A stretch of DNA of 64,000 nt, taken from Durusdinium trenchii (taxonomy: Eukaryota > Sar > Dinophyceae > Suessiales > Symbiodiniaceae). Location: positions 1-64,000 of the forward strand of contig CAXAMN010003570.1 of the NCBI GenBank assembly GCA_963970005.1, in the 5' to 3' direction. The position numbers and the translations under genes were made by a program. Positions 24,263-34,399 of the stretch are shown here, one piece after another. Under the pieces are notes generated by a model. It was not told the origin of the DNA. It made no database searches and worked only from the letters and a program-made list of their open reading frames with translations. Each line of letters starts with the position of its first letter. The stretch's first letter is position 1.

Positions 24263-25690
24263 AGATCGAGAACTAGACATCAATCCATCTATCCACCCAC
24301 CGACATAACCATTTAGGAGATATCCACAAGCTTCTCCTCCTTTCATGTGGATTTACGTGCGCATGCAAGTGGAATGCAAGTGATGCAGCACCATCCAATC
24401 TGTTGCATCATCGGACACTGTTTCACACTCTCCGCCACGCCTTTTCCAACTTTTCCACCTTGATATTTGATCTTATTTGGGTCTCCCCCCCTTATCTCAC
24501 TTCGTTCGCAAAACCAACTCTCGCCTAGCCTATCGGCCGGCTTTCGGAAAAACTTTTGCAAAGCATAGATTTCCTAGACACCCACTTTAACCTTGAAAGT
24601 TGTGATCCTTACACATTTATACAGTCAAAGCCAAGCTTAAGCATTGAGCAAATAGAATATAACCATGCAAATTAGAGGAGGGGGTTCTGGATAAGGCGGG
24701 ATGTTTTTTCTATGCAATCAGAATCTGATCAAAATGAGACTTCCATAAGGGGGAGTGGCATTGATACAGGAGGGTTTTGTTTAGCGGCGTAGTGCTTGTA
24801 TGCAGGCGCAGGTTCCATAAAGGATGGCGCGCTTTAGAATGGTTGGGTCCTTGTTTGGTGATGTTCAAGAGCCGTTGTTCTTTTGACAGCTACACCAATG
24901 GCTGCTTGGGTGTCGGAGGCTTGCGCACACAATCTTTGACGCAGCCCTGCGGGCCACTGGGTTCCCGTGTCCTTTTTAGCACCTCGGCCGCGACCTCCAG
25001 CGTTCACACCTCAGGGGCCCGCTGAATATGTACAATACGCAGCAGCAGAAATGGCCCATGAAAAACCAAATCCCAGTTGGGGAAAGGGCTCAAAGAACTG
25101 CAGAACTGCATAAGTCTTGCAAGGCTGGGTTGATGGTCTGCCCATAAAGAGCAATTAAAGTGTCGCTGTTTTAGATCGGTGGTGTTCCAACACAAGAGAC
25201 TGTTGAAGGGCGGGGCCTTGCCAATAAGCCTGACACGTGCAGTGATCGTCCGAGACCATCTTTTGGGTGGACGCAAGCAACTTAATGCATTTGCTTTGAA
25301 CCAAACAACACCCTGAGGAGGGAGATGTCAACCAACCTCTGCAAAACACATCTATATTGCAATGGGTTCTTTTCGTCTCCTCCCTTCTGAAAGATTGCGC
25401 GCATAGAATGCTGTAAATGAGAAAGCGCAGTGTCCTTGTTGTTAGGCCAGAAAAGCTGTTGATAAGATTAAAGTACATTGATTGGAAATGATTTCATGGG
25501 CATGTCTGACTGCAACAAGTCTGGCGCAGCTAGGCTATCACAGGAGGAACACGTGTAATAATGGAACCAAACATGATGGCTAAGTTTAGCCTTAGCCCCG
25601 GCTTCGAACATATGAAATCCTCAAACTTTCTGTTTTCTTCATTGTTCCCAACAGCAGTAGGACTGTTGGGTTTCAATCTCTAGGTCTGGG
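24262..25690. other. No gene seen
   Basis: Frames are short and overlap on both strands. The segment 24486-24546 is similar to 36728-36787 (see findings). Near 25090-25110 lies one copy of a GCAGAACTGCA motif that is common further right. Confidence 0.4.
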
Positions 25691-25930
25691 AGTGGTGCCG
25701 CCTCCGATTGCCCGGAACCGGAACCCTGCAACCCTCGAAGCCTGGAACCTTGGATTCATGGAACCCTCAAAATGTGAACGCCAGAACCCTGAAAAGGTGA
25801 ATGCTAGAACTCGACATTTGGGTCATGTGGGGGGGGCAGGGCGGCGCATGAACTCAAATATGGAATTTTGGAACCCTGGAACCTTGGAACCCTGGAACCC
25901 GCCCTGGAACACTGGAACTCTGAGAAAGGC
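25690..25930. repeat. GGAACCCT-type minisatellite
   Basis: Variants of GGAACCCT and GGAACCTT recur many times (gaaccggaaccctgc, ggaaccttgg, ggaaccctgga). The densest part is 25868-25915, where the motif repeats about every 8-10 bases. A central part around 25780-25850 is diverged. Confidence 0.6.
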
Positions 25931-26214
25931 TCCTGAAAGCTTCGCAGCCAAAGTTGATATGTGTGGATTTTTGACATGCTTCAGCATGTTTGTCAAATCG
26001 TCTTGGGTGTGCTTGTGCAATCATTGAACGGTAGGATGCTGCGATGAAACGTTTTGCTTGCTACATTTGCAGTTGTGTTCTTCAAACAGAGAAAAGCAAA
26101 ACCTGCAAACACAGAATCCTTTCTGGTTTGTGTAGTCGCTGTATCACTGCTTTATGGGTTGCGGGTGATGGCACGTGAGCCTGCATGACCTTAGGGGCCC
26201 TTAGGGTATGTGCG

Positions 26215-26500
26215 AACTTGGACTGGCCACTGACATTTGGCTTGCCTGTGCTTTCAAAGAACAATTTGCAAAATATTTCGTTTGGCAAGGTGCATGTGGC
26301 TTTGACATTGAAGGCCAGATCAGCATTCATGATTTCCTTCCTGCTTGGATTGGATACTTTGTTGGCTTCTAACATTCAGGTTCCCTGTATTTTCAAAAAA
26401 CGCTTTGCGAAGCATTTTGTTTGGCAAGATGCGATTGGTTTTGAGATTGAAGGCCCGATCAGCATCTCTGATTTGCTTTGTGTCTTGCAATTGCAGGTTG
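26215..26500 (+). CDS. Tandemly duplicated exon-like module, unrecognised
   Basis: Two copies of a module of about 40 residues lie 139 bp apart in different frames. The first (from 26229) reads CAFKEQFAKYFVWQGACGF then DIEGQISIHDFL. The second (from 26371) reads CIFKKRFAKHFVWQDAIGF then EIEGPISISDLL. Many nucleotide differences fall at third codon positions, so the protein sequence is better kept than the DNA. The second copy is preceded by attcag and followed by ttgcag, both possible splice acceptors. It may be two exons of a gene or of a mobile element. No family is known to me. Confidence 0.35.
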
Positions 26501-26888
26501 AGTCGCTAGCGACGATGGGACGTTTCGACGACGCCGCAACGTGACGACGCGAGTAAAACTGCAAGGATGGTTTCGCTTTAGCCCGAAACGTATTATACAG
26601 AACTATGTTTTGACAATTGCTCCTTCATATATAGGTTAGTCCTTGAGTTCTTTCCCTTTTCCATTTTTTCTATAAGTGCGTTTGGCCTATCAATTTTTCA
26701 AGCCTTGGTACTCGTGTTTTACACACAAGCTGTGAACTTTGGATTCTTGCAACTTGACGTTAGCTTGCCATGCTTACTTTGACAATGTTTGGTTTGGAAG
26801 ACCTAAAATTTGGCAGCGTTTCTTTGAATCTTTGGCGGTTCTGAGAGATTCAAGCATCCTTCGTGCAGAAACCATTGACATGAACTTG

Positions 26889-26947
26889 TGAGGTATGGAG
26901 TGAGGTAGGGAGTGAGGTAGGGGATGAGGTATGGAGTGAGGTATGGA
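26889..26947. repeat. Minisatellite, unit about 11 bp (GGTAGGGAGTGA), left array
   Basis: Five to six copies of ggta(t/g)ggagtga in tandem. The same unit forms a second array at 27103-27214, with about 155 bp of unrelated sequence between them. Confidence 0.8.
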
Positions 26948-27102
26948 TTTGTTTGCCCTTGCCATCAACGCCTTTTGTAGCTTTTTCGTCCTGGGATTGC
27001 AATTTGAAATTGAACGCCGTTTCGGCCAGCAATCTTCTGAAACAAAAGGAAGCATTGAGTTGTTTCCAGACAGTGTTTTTGCTTAATGCACCGGCGCCGG
27101 CT

Positions 27103-27214
27103 ATGAGGTATGGAGAGAGGTAGGGAGTGAGGTAGGGAATGAGGTAGGGTGTGAGGTATGGAGTGAGGTAGGGAGTGAGGTGGGAGTGATAGGGCGTGAT
27201 AGGGAGTGGTATGG
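27103..27214. repeat. Minisatellite, unit about 11 bp (GGTAGGGAGTGA), right array
   Basis: About ten copies of the same unit as the array at 26889-26947, degenerating at the right end into gggagtgatagggcgtgat. On the minus strand it reads as SLPTSLHTS-type repeats, which is a by-product of the DNA repeat. Confidence 0.8.
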
Positions 27215-28657
27215 GGCCCTTGAAGCTGCACTTCCAGCTTTGCGGAAAGTCCATTCATAAATGACTGGGGTGTCAGCAGAACTGCAAGACTGCAGAACTG
27301 CAGAATCGCAGGAACTGCTAAAGGCAAGCTTGCTGTGCGCGTGGCTCACCAAAAGCATAGTGCTTGAGCAGCTTGCAGTAGCTTGCACTGGGAAGAAGAC
27401 CTCCCTGTGCTCTTCCCATGCTTGCTGCAATGTCTCCTGCTGACGCGCTACCTGGTTGTTAAAGTCACCAAGAAGCCCATCTTCATGTGCTTTGACCTGG
27501 GCCATGTAGGTTCTCCATGTCATTCCATGTCTTTGCTCCATTGATAGTTGCTTCAGAACCTTCTTCAACTCTGCTTGCTTGGTGGAGGTACCCGCCAAGA
27601 AGCTGCTGACTCGCTCAGAGTCCCCCGAAAATGGGCATCACAGCGCTGCGTGCACTGTGCCATCTGGAAGATATAGAGCTCATTCCCTGGGTCTCTCTAT
27701 TGCGCCAAGGCCTGCTATCCCCAATGATCTGGGCCATCTTGTAGTCCCACTTGCCCTTGACTCTTTTGGCCCACGTGGTCAATGGCTGAAGATAGCACGC
27801 CACAAAGAGTTCTCATCCTTCTTCCTCAAAATTACAGGTCTAAAGGGCGCATCAAATAATGAATAGAGTTTTTGGAAATTGTACAAGTGTTTGGCAAGAA
27901 GAGTCCTTGCTCAAGAGAGACAAAGGAAACGCTGTGTCTGCGGTGCCTCGGACTGGTGCGCTGCTGCCACAAGGTTCCTGAACTCTTCTCCGGCTGCGTC
28001 AAGGCGTCCAGCAACATAATGCAAGTGATCTCCTCACTGCTCAAACGCGCCTTTGGCTGGCACAGGCGGTTCTGCTCATTGATGAGGGCGCGCTGTCCAT
28101 CCCTAGACCTGGGGGAAGGAAGGTGGCGCATGTGGGGTCTGCAAAACCTGGAATAGAAGCTACCACACAGAAACTAAGACAAAGACCCACGTCCCAATGT
28201 TGACTTGCTTAGAATGCGCTGGTAGACAAACCAATGCTGGTAGGGAGATGGCATAGTTCTTGTGGCAGCCATGCGTTTCTCCCCAATAGCAGCGAACATG
28301 TGCTGGTCTGGATTGTCTGTGGGAGTTGACATGCAGTGAATGACAAGGCAAGTCAGCAGCCATGTTGCCAGACTCTTCTTGAAGTCTGCACCGTCAGCGC
28401 TGCGCAACAAGTCCAACTTCATGCAGAAAATTGTGAACAAGTAGCAAGCCACGATGGTGGAGGAACCTACTTGGTGGTTCGTTTTTACTTGTGGCACTTG
28501 CAACTTAGTTAAGACACTTATAAGACTTAAGCAACTTGTAAGTAGTACTTAGGGAACTTAGGTTTTATTAGTTTTTTAATTATAACCGTAAGTTGTATAA
28601 ATTACTTGTAACTAACTTATAAGTTCTGTAAGTTCCTGGACGACCAAAAGTATAGTC

Positions 28658-28930
28658 TCAGACAAGTTTAAAAAATAGAAAAACTAAATTTTCGTCTTGA
28701 GATGGGCAGGCAGCTGTGAGAAAAACTAAGTGTTCGTTTGCAGATCCACGTGCCTTCGTGTCAGACCGCATGAAGCGCAGCCATAGCAAACACTCCCTCA
28801 ACACCTCAAGCTGGAAGTCTGCATCTTTCTCAAACCAAGGCATGACAACCATGATGTTGGCCACGCTCATCCGAACATGTTCTGCGCACAGGCTGGTCAT
28901 GTCTACCAAAACTGCTCTTGTTCTTTGAAC
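28658..28930 (-). pseudogene. Coding-like fragment inside the TIR element
   Basis: This minus-strand frame reads VDMTSLCAEHVRMSVANIMV then PWFEKDADFQLEVLRECLLW and looks like a globular protein segment. It lies inside the element at 28470-30545, so it is either a piece of host or transposon gene captured by the element or part of its own decayed gene. No family recognised. Confidence 0.3.
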
Positions 28931-29009
28931 TTCAATGGCAACTGATGTTCAATGATTGTTTCTTCAGCTTGATTCAGCTCAACCCTTTGAAAAATATACA
29001 GGGGTTACA

Positions 29010-29105
29010 TATAGGTTGGCTGGTGGTCAATTGATGGGCTAGATCTAGGTTGGCTGGCGGCCCATTGGGCCGCCCAGATGTGTTGGCTGGCGGCCCCAGT
29101 GGAAA
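29010..29105. repeat. Three copies of a GGTTGGCTGGYGG unit
   Basis: The units ggttggctggtggtc, ggttggctggcggcc and tgttggctggcggcc follow one another about 32-40 bp apart, inside the TIR element. Confidence 0.5.
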
Positions 29106-29332
29106 AATACCATATACTCTGGACCTTATGCAAAGGGTCCTGTACCAAAAGTACCAGTCCTTGAAAAGCAATGCATCAAACATAAACCTTGATTCATTTG
29201 CCATTGAACCATTCAAAACAGAACTACCATAGCTTCACCTGATATATCTAAATATTCGGGCTGCTGACCAACAACTTTCACACACATAAAATTTGACTAG
29301 CCGATTGTTTTCACATATCACGGAATCACAAA

Positions 29333-29528
29333 TGTATAAAAATGTATAAAACTGTATAAAAAATGTATAAAAATGTATAAATCAAAGCGGACCTAAATTT
29401 ATACATGTATAAATCAAAAAAATATCAATTTATACATGTATAAATCACACCATTTTCAATTTATACATGTATAAACTGATAACGAATTCGATTTATACAT
29501 GTATAAAAATGTATAAAAATGTATAAAT
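29333..29528. repeat. 31-bp tandem repeat built on a 16-bp perfect palindrome
   Basis: The palindrome TTTATACATGTATAAA occurs four times at 29398-29413, 29429-29444, 29460-29475 and 29492-29507, with a start-to-start distance of 31, 31 and 32 bp. Half-palindromes (aatgtataaa, about 10-bp period) flank the array on both sides at 29333-29391 and 29505-29527. Each unit could form a hairpin or be a dimeric protein-binding site. The array lies near the centre of the TIR element. Confidence 0.85.
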
Positions 29529-29720
29529 TCAATTTCTGAATTTTAAGCATTTTGCTTGTCATGCGATGAGCTTTTATCAAATAGAATTCATTTCTCAGAG
29601 TTGCCAACCCCACCACCTCATGAGTTCATGAGTTTAGACATTTCCTGACTCCCTGATCTTTTTAAAAAAAATCCAGGAGTCAGGATTTAAGTTTTGCTGA
29701 TTGAGAGCTTTGCTGATTGA

Positions 29721-30023
29721 GTGCAACAATGCTTTTTGTTTGCTGGCGTTTGCTGGCTCCAAGTGTGTGCTGCTCATGCGACGCGTCCTCAGCTGCCGGT
29801 ACTGCTGAAGATGGAGCCTGTGCAGCCTAGGAGGATGACGTATGCGGAGCAGCTGGAGGCAATGCGGCCACCTTGCGGGTTTTGCATCCTGGCGGACGGG
29901 ACCATCCTGCTGTCCAATCGGCCGGAGACCTACACGGCGGAGATGGTGGTTGATGCCTATGAGGCATGGCGAAAGATGAAGGCACATGGCTTAGTGCGTG
30001 AGACCCGACCTGCGGCTCAATGA
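29721..30023 (+). CDS. Short unrecognised frame inside the TIR element
   Basis: A 100-codon frame. From an inner methionine (MEPVQPRRMTYAEQLEAMRP) it looks protein-like, with PPCGFCILADGTILLSNRPE and a helical end. No known family. It ends inside the first copy of a 99-bp duplication, so it may be an accident or a captured fragment. Confidence 0.25.
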   Translation: MQQCFLFAGVCWLQVCAAHATRPQLPVLLKMEPVQPRRMTYAEQLEAMRPPCGFCILADGTILLSNRPETYTAEMVVDAYEAWRKMKAHGLVRETRPAAQ

Positions 30024-30215
30024 GTCTATTATTGAAACAAGAGCGACATCCATCATCTGCTCAAGATGGCACGCGGTTCAATGTATATTTTTTTGCAAGA
30101 GACACAACCTGCGGCTCAATGAGCCGCATGTTTTTTATACAGGAGCAACATCCATCATGAGTCAGCCATGACCATGACAAGACGGCATACGGCTCAGTGA
30201 GCTGCGTGATGAACA
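30000..30215. repeat. Direct duplication of about 99 bp
   Basis: A unit beginning gagac(c/a)c(g/a)acctgcggctcaatgag and containing gagc(g/a)acatccatcat starts at 30000 and again at 30099. A third partial match (cggctcagtgagctgcg) follows near 30183. It lies inside the TIR element. Confidence 0.6.
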
Positions 30216-31254
30216 TGCGATCGGAGCATGAACTCGATTTCAAGTTTAAGAATCAAAGTGCGAAAAAACACGATTTGATCAGTTTTGGTGTAAATTAGAA
30301 AAACTTGAAATTTTATATCTCAAAAAAGTTAAGTTCCCTAAGTTAGTTATAACTTATTTTTGACTAGTTTTTGATAATCTAGATATAGAACTTAGAAATT
30401 TCTAACTTTTGCTAACTAACTTGCAAGTGCCACATCTTAACATAAAAACTTGTGCTAGTTACAGAACTTGTAACCCCTTCGTAACTAAGTTACCAACCAC
30501 TTACAAGATACTTACAAGTTCCCTAGCCAAAAATGAACCACCAAGTATGCAAACCCCCATGGAAAAGTTCTTGATATGTTGCCCCTCCCGCTGCGGCTCG
30601 GGGCACAGGCTGGTTGGAAAGCTGAACAAGCAATCAAGTGGGCACTTGCTTGTCTCATTGCCCTTCTTGCTGCGCGCAATCTTCTGGATGTTGTCTCCTC
30701 AGGCAAAGCAAATGGTTTGTGTCAGTTGAGGCTAATGCTGGATTATGAGTGGCTTCCTCAATGTGAAATGTGTGCTTCCAAGGCTCACTGCATAGGATTG
30801 GGCTGGCCCTTTCAAGTGTGACTCATCCAGGAACCCGGGAACCCAAATTTCCAAGGCTGAACCTTGAATCGTACAGGTGCATTGTCATCGGTGACCAAGT
30901 CGGCAGGCACTGTGAGGCAACCCGTCCCCCCAATGCCCAAAATTGACCGGCGCGTGTTGTCCCAACAATCTAAGTCGTTGGATAGCCTCATGCGCTTTGT
31001 CTCAGTATCATACTCAGCCTTCTTCCAATCATGGACAGACATGAAGGAGCCACCAATTTCCTTCTTGATTGCAGCAAAAATCTTTCTGCATGTTGCATCC
31101 TACTTCTCCTGAGTGCCAGAAACTCAAGCAGAGCATGTTCATTGAACTTGTGGAACACATCACACATCCATGTGTTTGATTTTGCATCAACTAAATCCAA
31201 AACAACATGATAATGACATGGGTCCTCCAAAGTTGGAGCCATTGTGGCAAGCAA

Positions 31255-31300
31255 ACTGCAGAACCGGAGAACTGCAGAACCACAAAGCCAGAACTGCTGA
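31255..31300. repeat. Cluster of GCAGAAC motifs
   Basis: The bases read ctgcagaaccggagaactgcagaaccacaaag, several tandem variants of a 7-10 bp GCAGAAC unit. Similar clusters, all in the same orientation, are at about 25095, 27283-27312, 31480, 33358-33383 and 34216-34243. Confidence 0.5.
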
Positions 31301-31879
31301 GCCACAAGCCTTGGCCAAAAACTGTGGAAGCAGGAGCTGTGCTAGCTGACACCAAAAACATGTGATTCCTGATAACAATTTGTTGTGATTGTCAAACGGT
31401 TTGTCAAGGACACATGTCAAACTGGCTGCCTACAAAAAGAGCGCGCGCTTTTCCCACTTCCTCACTTCTGCTGATGACTGCAGAACTTCAGAACTTACAC
31501 ACTTCAGGACACACGAGCGCGCATTTGCCAAGCGCTGTCTGGCAAATGTGGAAAATGCACATTCCATAAGTGGCAAGCAAGGTGTGGCTGCAAAAGCCAA
31601 CAGAACTGCACACTCATATAATCCCTGGTTCTTCAAGGCTTCAGCTGCTAGTGGCATACCATATTTTGCAATGCAAAGATTTGCCAGCTTGATGAAGTTC
31701 TTAATCTCGTCTTCTGCCATCTTTCTCTCTCTCTCTCTCTTTTGGCAATGAGTTGCGTGGGCAAACGGGTTGCAATGGCAGAAACCCTTCCAGCAGGGCT
31801 GAGGAGCAAACAAACAGTTCAAAGAAGCAAACAGCAGCGCACAATTTCATGCTGATAGCAATGCGCTTCAATACTAAGG

Positions 31880-33830
31880 TGTGTGCAACACCCGAAGGAT
31901 CAAGCCATTGCTGAAAATCATGAACAGCTGTAACATTGTTGACCAGCAACACCTCATTCTTAGCCCACACTCTGGGGCTGAGCTTCTCATGGATGTATCT
32001 GGTCATCTCATCAGCGGTCTCCCAGCGCTGCTTTCCAATCAGGATTGCCTCTCACATGGCAACATGGCAGAAGCAATGAATCAACCCCAAAAAGGAACAC
32101 CCTGGTGCTAACACAGCAGTGTGCCTTGATAACTGCAAAGAGCTGGTCCACATCCTGGAACTTGGAGGATGAGCATGGCTTGCAAAAACCTCTTAAAGAT
32201 CAAGAAAATAACATGGTGAGATCAATTGCAACTCCCAGTCCTCATGTGTGTGCCCCACCATAAGGTGGAACAAGCGAGTGGTGACAAATAATTTTTTGCA
32301 CGCTGAATAGAGGATGAATTGACGGCATGCTGGTTGTGTGCCTGTGCAGTGGTGTTGTCACAAACTACCACCAGATGAGGTGGGACTCTGCGGCTGTCCC
32401 GCGGGGCTATTCGCCAAATGGTGTCCAGTGTCCTTGCAAGAATCTCGCAGAAGTGGTCCTCAGCACATCTCATAATGGCTAGTTTGAATTTGCAAGCAGT
32501 CTTGCTTCATTTTCAAAAGTTCTATTTTTACTAAATTATCTTAGCTTCAGCCCCATGATTCTCCATCTCAGAGGTGGCAAACAGCAAGGTGGCCCAGCCA
32601 TGCGCTAGGGCTGCAGACAAGACCAGTTTGGGGCGGTGGACATTGTCCATGTCTTTACTTGGTCTCTCATGACCAAAGCGTGGCCAAGCAGTGCCCCATT
32701 TCCCCATCGAATCTATGATGACGGTCAAGACTGACTCATCATGAACACTGGCAAAGCGGAGCCCCCAGTACAAGGTCCTGTCCTGGTATTGCTGCCGTTG
32801 ATGTTCTCGGAGCTGCTTTGCTGCACGGATCTTAGCCACAAAATACATAAGTGATAGAAAAAACTGGCGCGAAAGCAACGTCAAATATGTGAATCTACCA
32901 AATAAGCATGCGCAAACCAAAGCACTTTCACTTCCCAACTGGCTTTGGACCGCAGAACCGCATGGAAGTCAAAGCAGGTCTTGCACTGCCCATGTTGTGA
33001 TGTCTTACGCATCACCAAGACAAACTTCCAACGCGTCTGATATCTTTTCACAAAGGTATGAAAAGTTGGACAAGGTCCTGCGCCAGGTTGCTTCTCCACA
33101 CGCACAGCCCACTCTTCACAGAATTGCCAATACAAATCCATCGGCCGCTGATGCTGGATGTGCCTGATGGGATTGGAACACCTTGGCCCACTTCCGCTGC
33201 CATGGTCTGCGCAGACAGACTCCAACCAATCATAACTCCAGTGTTCCCAGGCATTGATTTCCTGCAAGTCCTTCCTTGTGATCACAGACTTGCGAGCCCC
33301 CACCTTTGCACTGGAAGGCTCATGGCCTGCAGAGCCACTTGGAACTTCTTCAGCTTCAGAACCACGGAACCGCAGAACTGCCCCTGAGTTTGGCATACAT
33401 TTGGGCTTCTGGCATAGGTTCAGCAGCTGACATATGGAGTGCCCTGAAAAAGTGGTCTTTGGGGCTTTGGTGTCCCAGATATCAGCTTCCTGATGGTTCT
33501 CTGGCTTGATGCCATAACATCGCAAAAACGCGCAAAGCATACCTGCAAACCACAGCTATGCCACTGCATTTTGTCCAACTTGTCCCCACTAGTGGCCTCA
33601 CAATCTTCCATGCTGCAGCGCAAAAGGTGGCCTCTCTCCTGAGCCGTCAAACTTGACCACTGCTTAAGAAAGTGGAGGCAATGGGACCAGTTGATAGCGT
33701 TTGCCTGACAGCCAGGCCTTGTACACTTTGTTTGCTTGCTTGCAGCGCCTTGCGCAAACCATCTTGACTCTGGCTGCGTTTGTGCAGTTTGAGTCATATT
33801 GATTCGTGTTTTGCTTCCCAGTAGACATGG
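31880..33830 (-). pseudogene. Transposase-like core with RNase H-fold character
   Basis: Successive frames read CTRPGCQANAINWSHCLHFL (a cysteine-rich region), SCGLQVCFARFCDVMASSQRT, then RWKFVLVMRKTSQHGQCKTC, then REHQRQQYQDRTLYWGLRFA followed by VLTVIIDSMGKWGTAWPRFG. Next come PPHLVVVCDNTTAQAHNQHA and ADEMTRYIHEKLSPRVWAKN leading to VTAVHDFQQWLDPSGV. The pattern of IIDSM, VVVCDN and a later WWGTHM region recalls transposase-derived proteins that are greatly expanded in dinoflagellates. I believe it belongs near the DUF7869-type family, but from memory only. Frames change at least four times, so the copy is dead. Confidence 0.5.
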
Positions 33831-34399
33831 CAGCAGCTAAGTGCAAAGGCTCATCCAAATGCATGGCTGCAGGCTTTCTATTGTTTTTTGCGCCTGTTCT
33901 GCAGCCTATGGATCAGGTTCATCTGGAGGAGGTGTGGCAGTTGTAGCCCCCTGCAACAAAGCGCCATGGGTCCTCCTCTTCTATGGGCCATGGCTGATCT
34001 ACCAAATGCCATGGGTCTTCTGAGCTGGCCGCCTTCTCAACTTTCGCCCGCTTTTTGTTCCTCACGGGTGTATCACATAGTATGGCACTGAGCATAGCCC
34101 TTGAGCCTCAAGGTCATGCAAAGGCAAGCTGCTGCCTTCAAGGCCAACATTGCGTTGACGTTGACAGAAGAGGACTTCCAAATATTGCAGCATTTTTATC
34201 GCGCACCAGCTCTAAATGCAGAACTGCAGAACCACAGAACTGCTAAATGGCCAAAATGCTTTTGAGTTGAGAGGCTTCTGGACGAACCTTTTGGATTTTC
34301 CTGGGGAGCCCCCCAGGATCGTTTGCAGTAGATGTGTTCTTGCCCCTGACCTTTTCCTCTGGCACTGGTGCCTTCTTTGATGTTTAAATAGAACCATCT

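Larger units (their letters stand above)
28470..30545. mobile_element. 2,076-bp terminal-inverted-repeat element with TA target duplication
   Basis: The left end reads CTTGGTGGTTCGTTTTT from 28470. The right end, read on the minus strand from 30545, gives CTTGGTGGTTCATTTTT, 16 of 17 bases identical. Each end is bordered by TA (28468-28469 and 30546-30547), as for Tc1/mariner-type insertion. Subterminal inverted segments also match: TGTGGCACTTGCAA at 28490-28503 against 30421-30434. The interior has no transposase that I recognise, so it is probably non-autonomous. Without it and one TA, the minus-strand frame reads SMGVCI directly into GSSTIVACYLF, so it split an existing coding sequence. Confidence 0.7.

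Noticed and set aside
29398..29507. Evenly spaced palindromes considered as a CRISPR array
   Set aside because: The spacers are about 15 bp and similar to each other, no cas genes are present, and the context is eukaryotic.
34101..34120. Possible dinoflagellate spliced-leader relic (TTTTGGCTCAAG-like strings)
   Set aside because: Only short partial matches were found anywhere in the window and none resembled the full leader.
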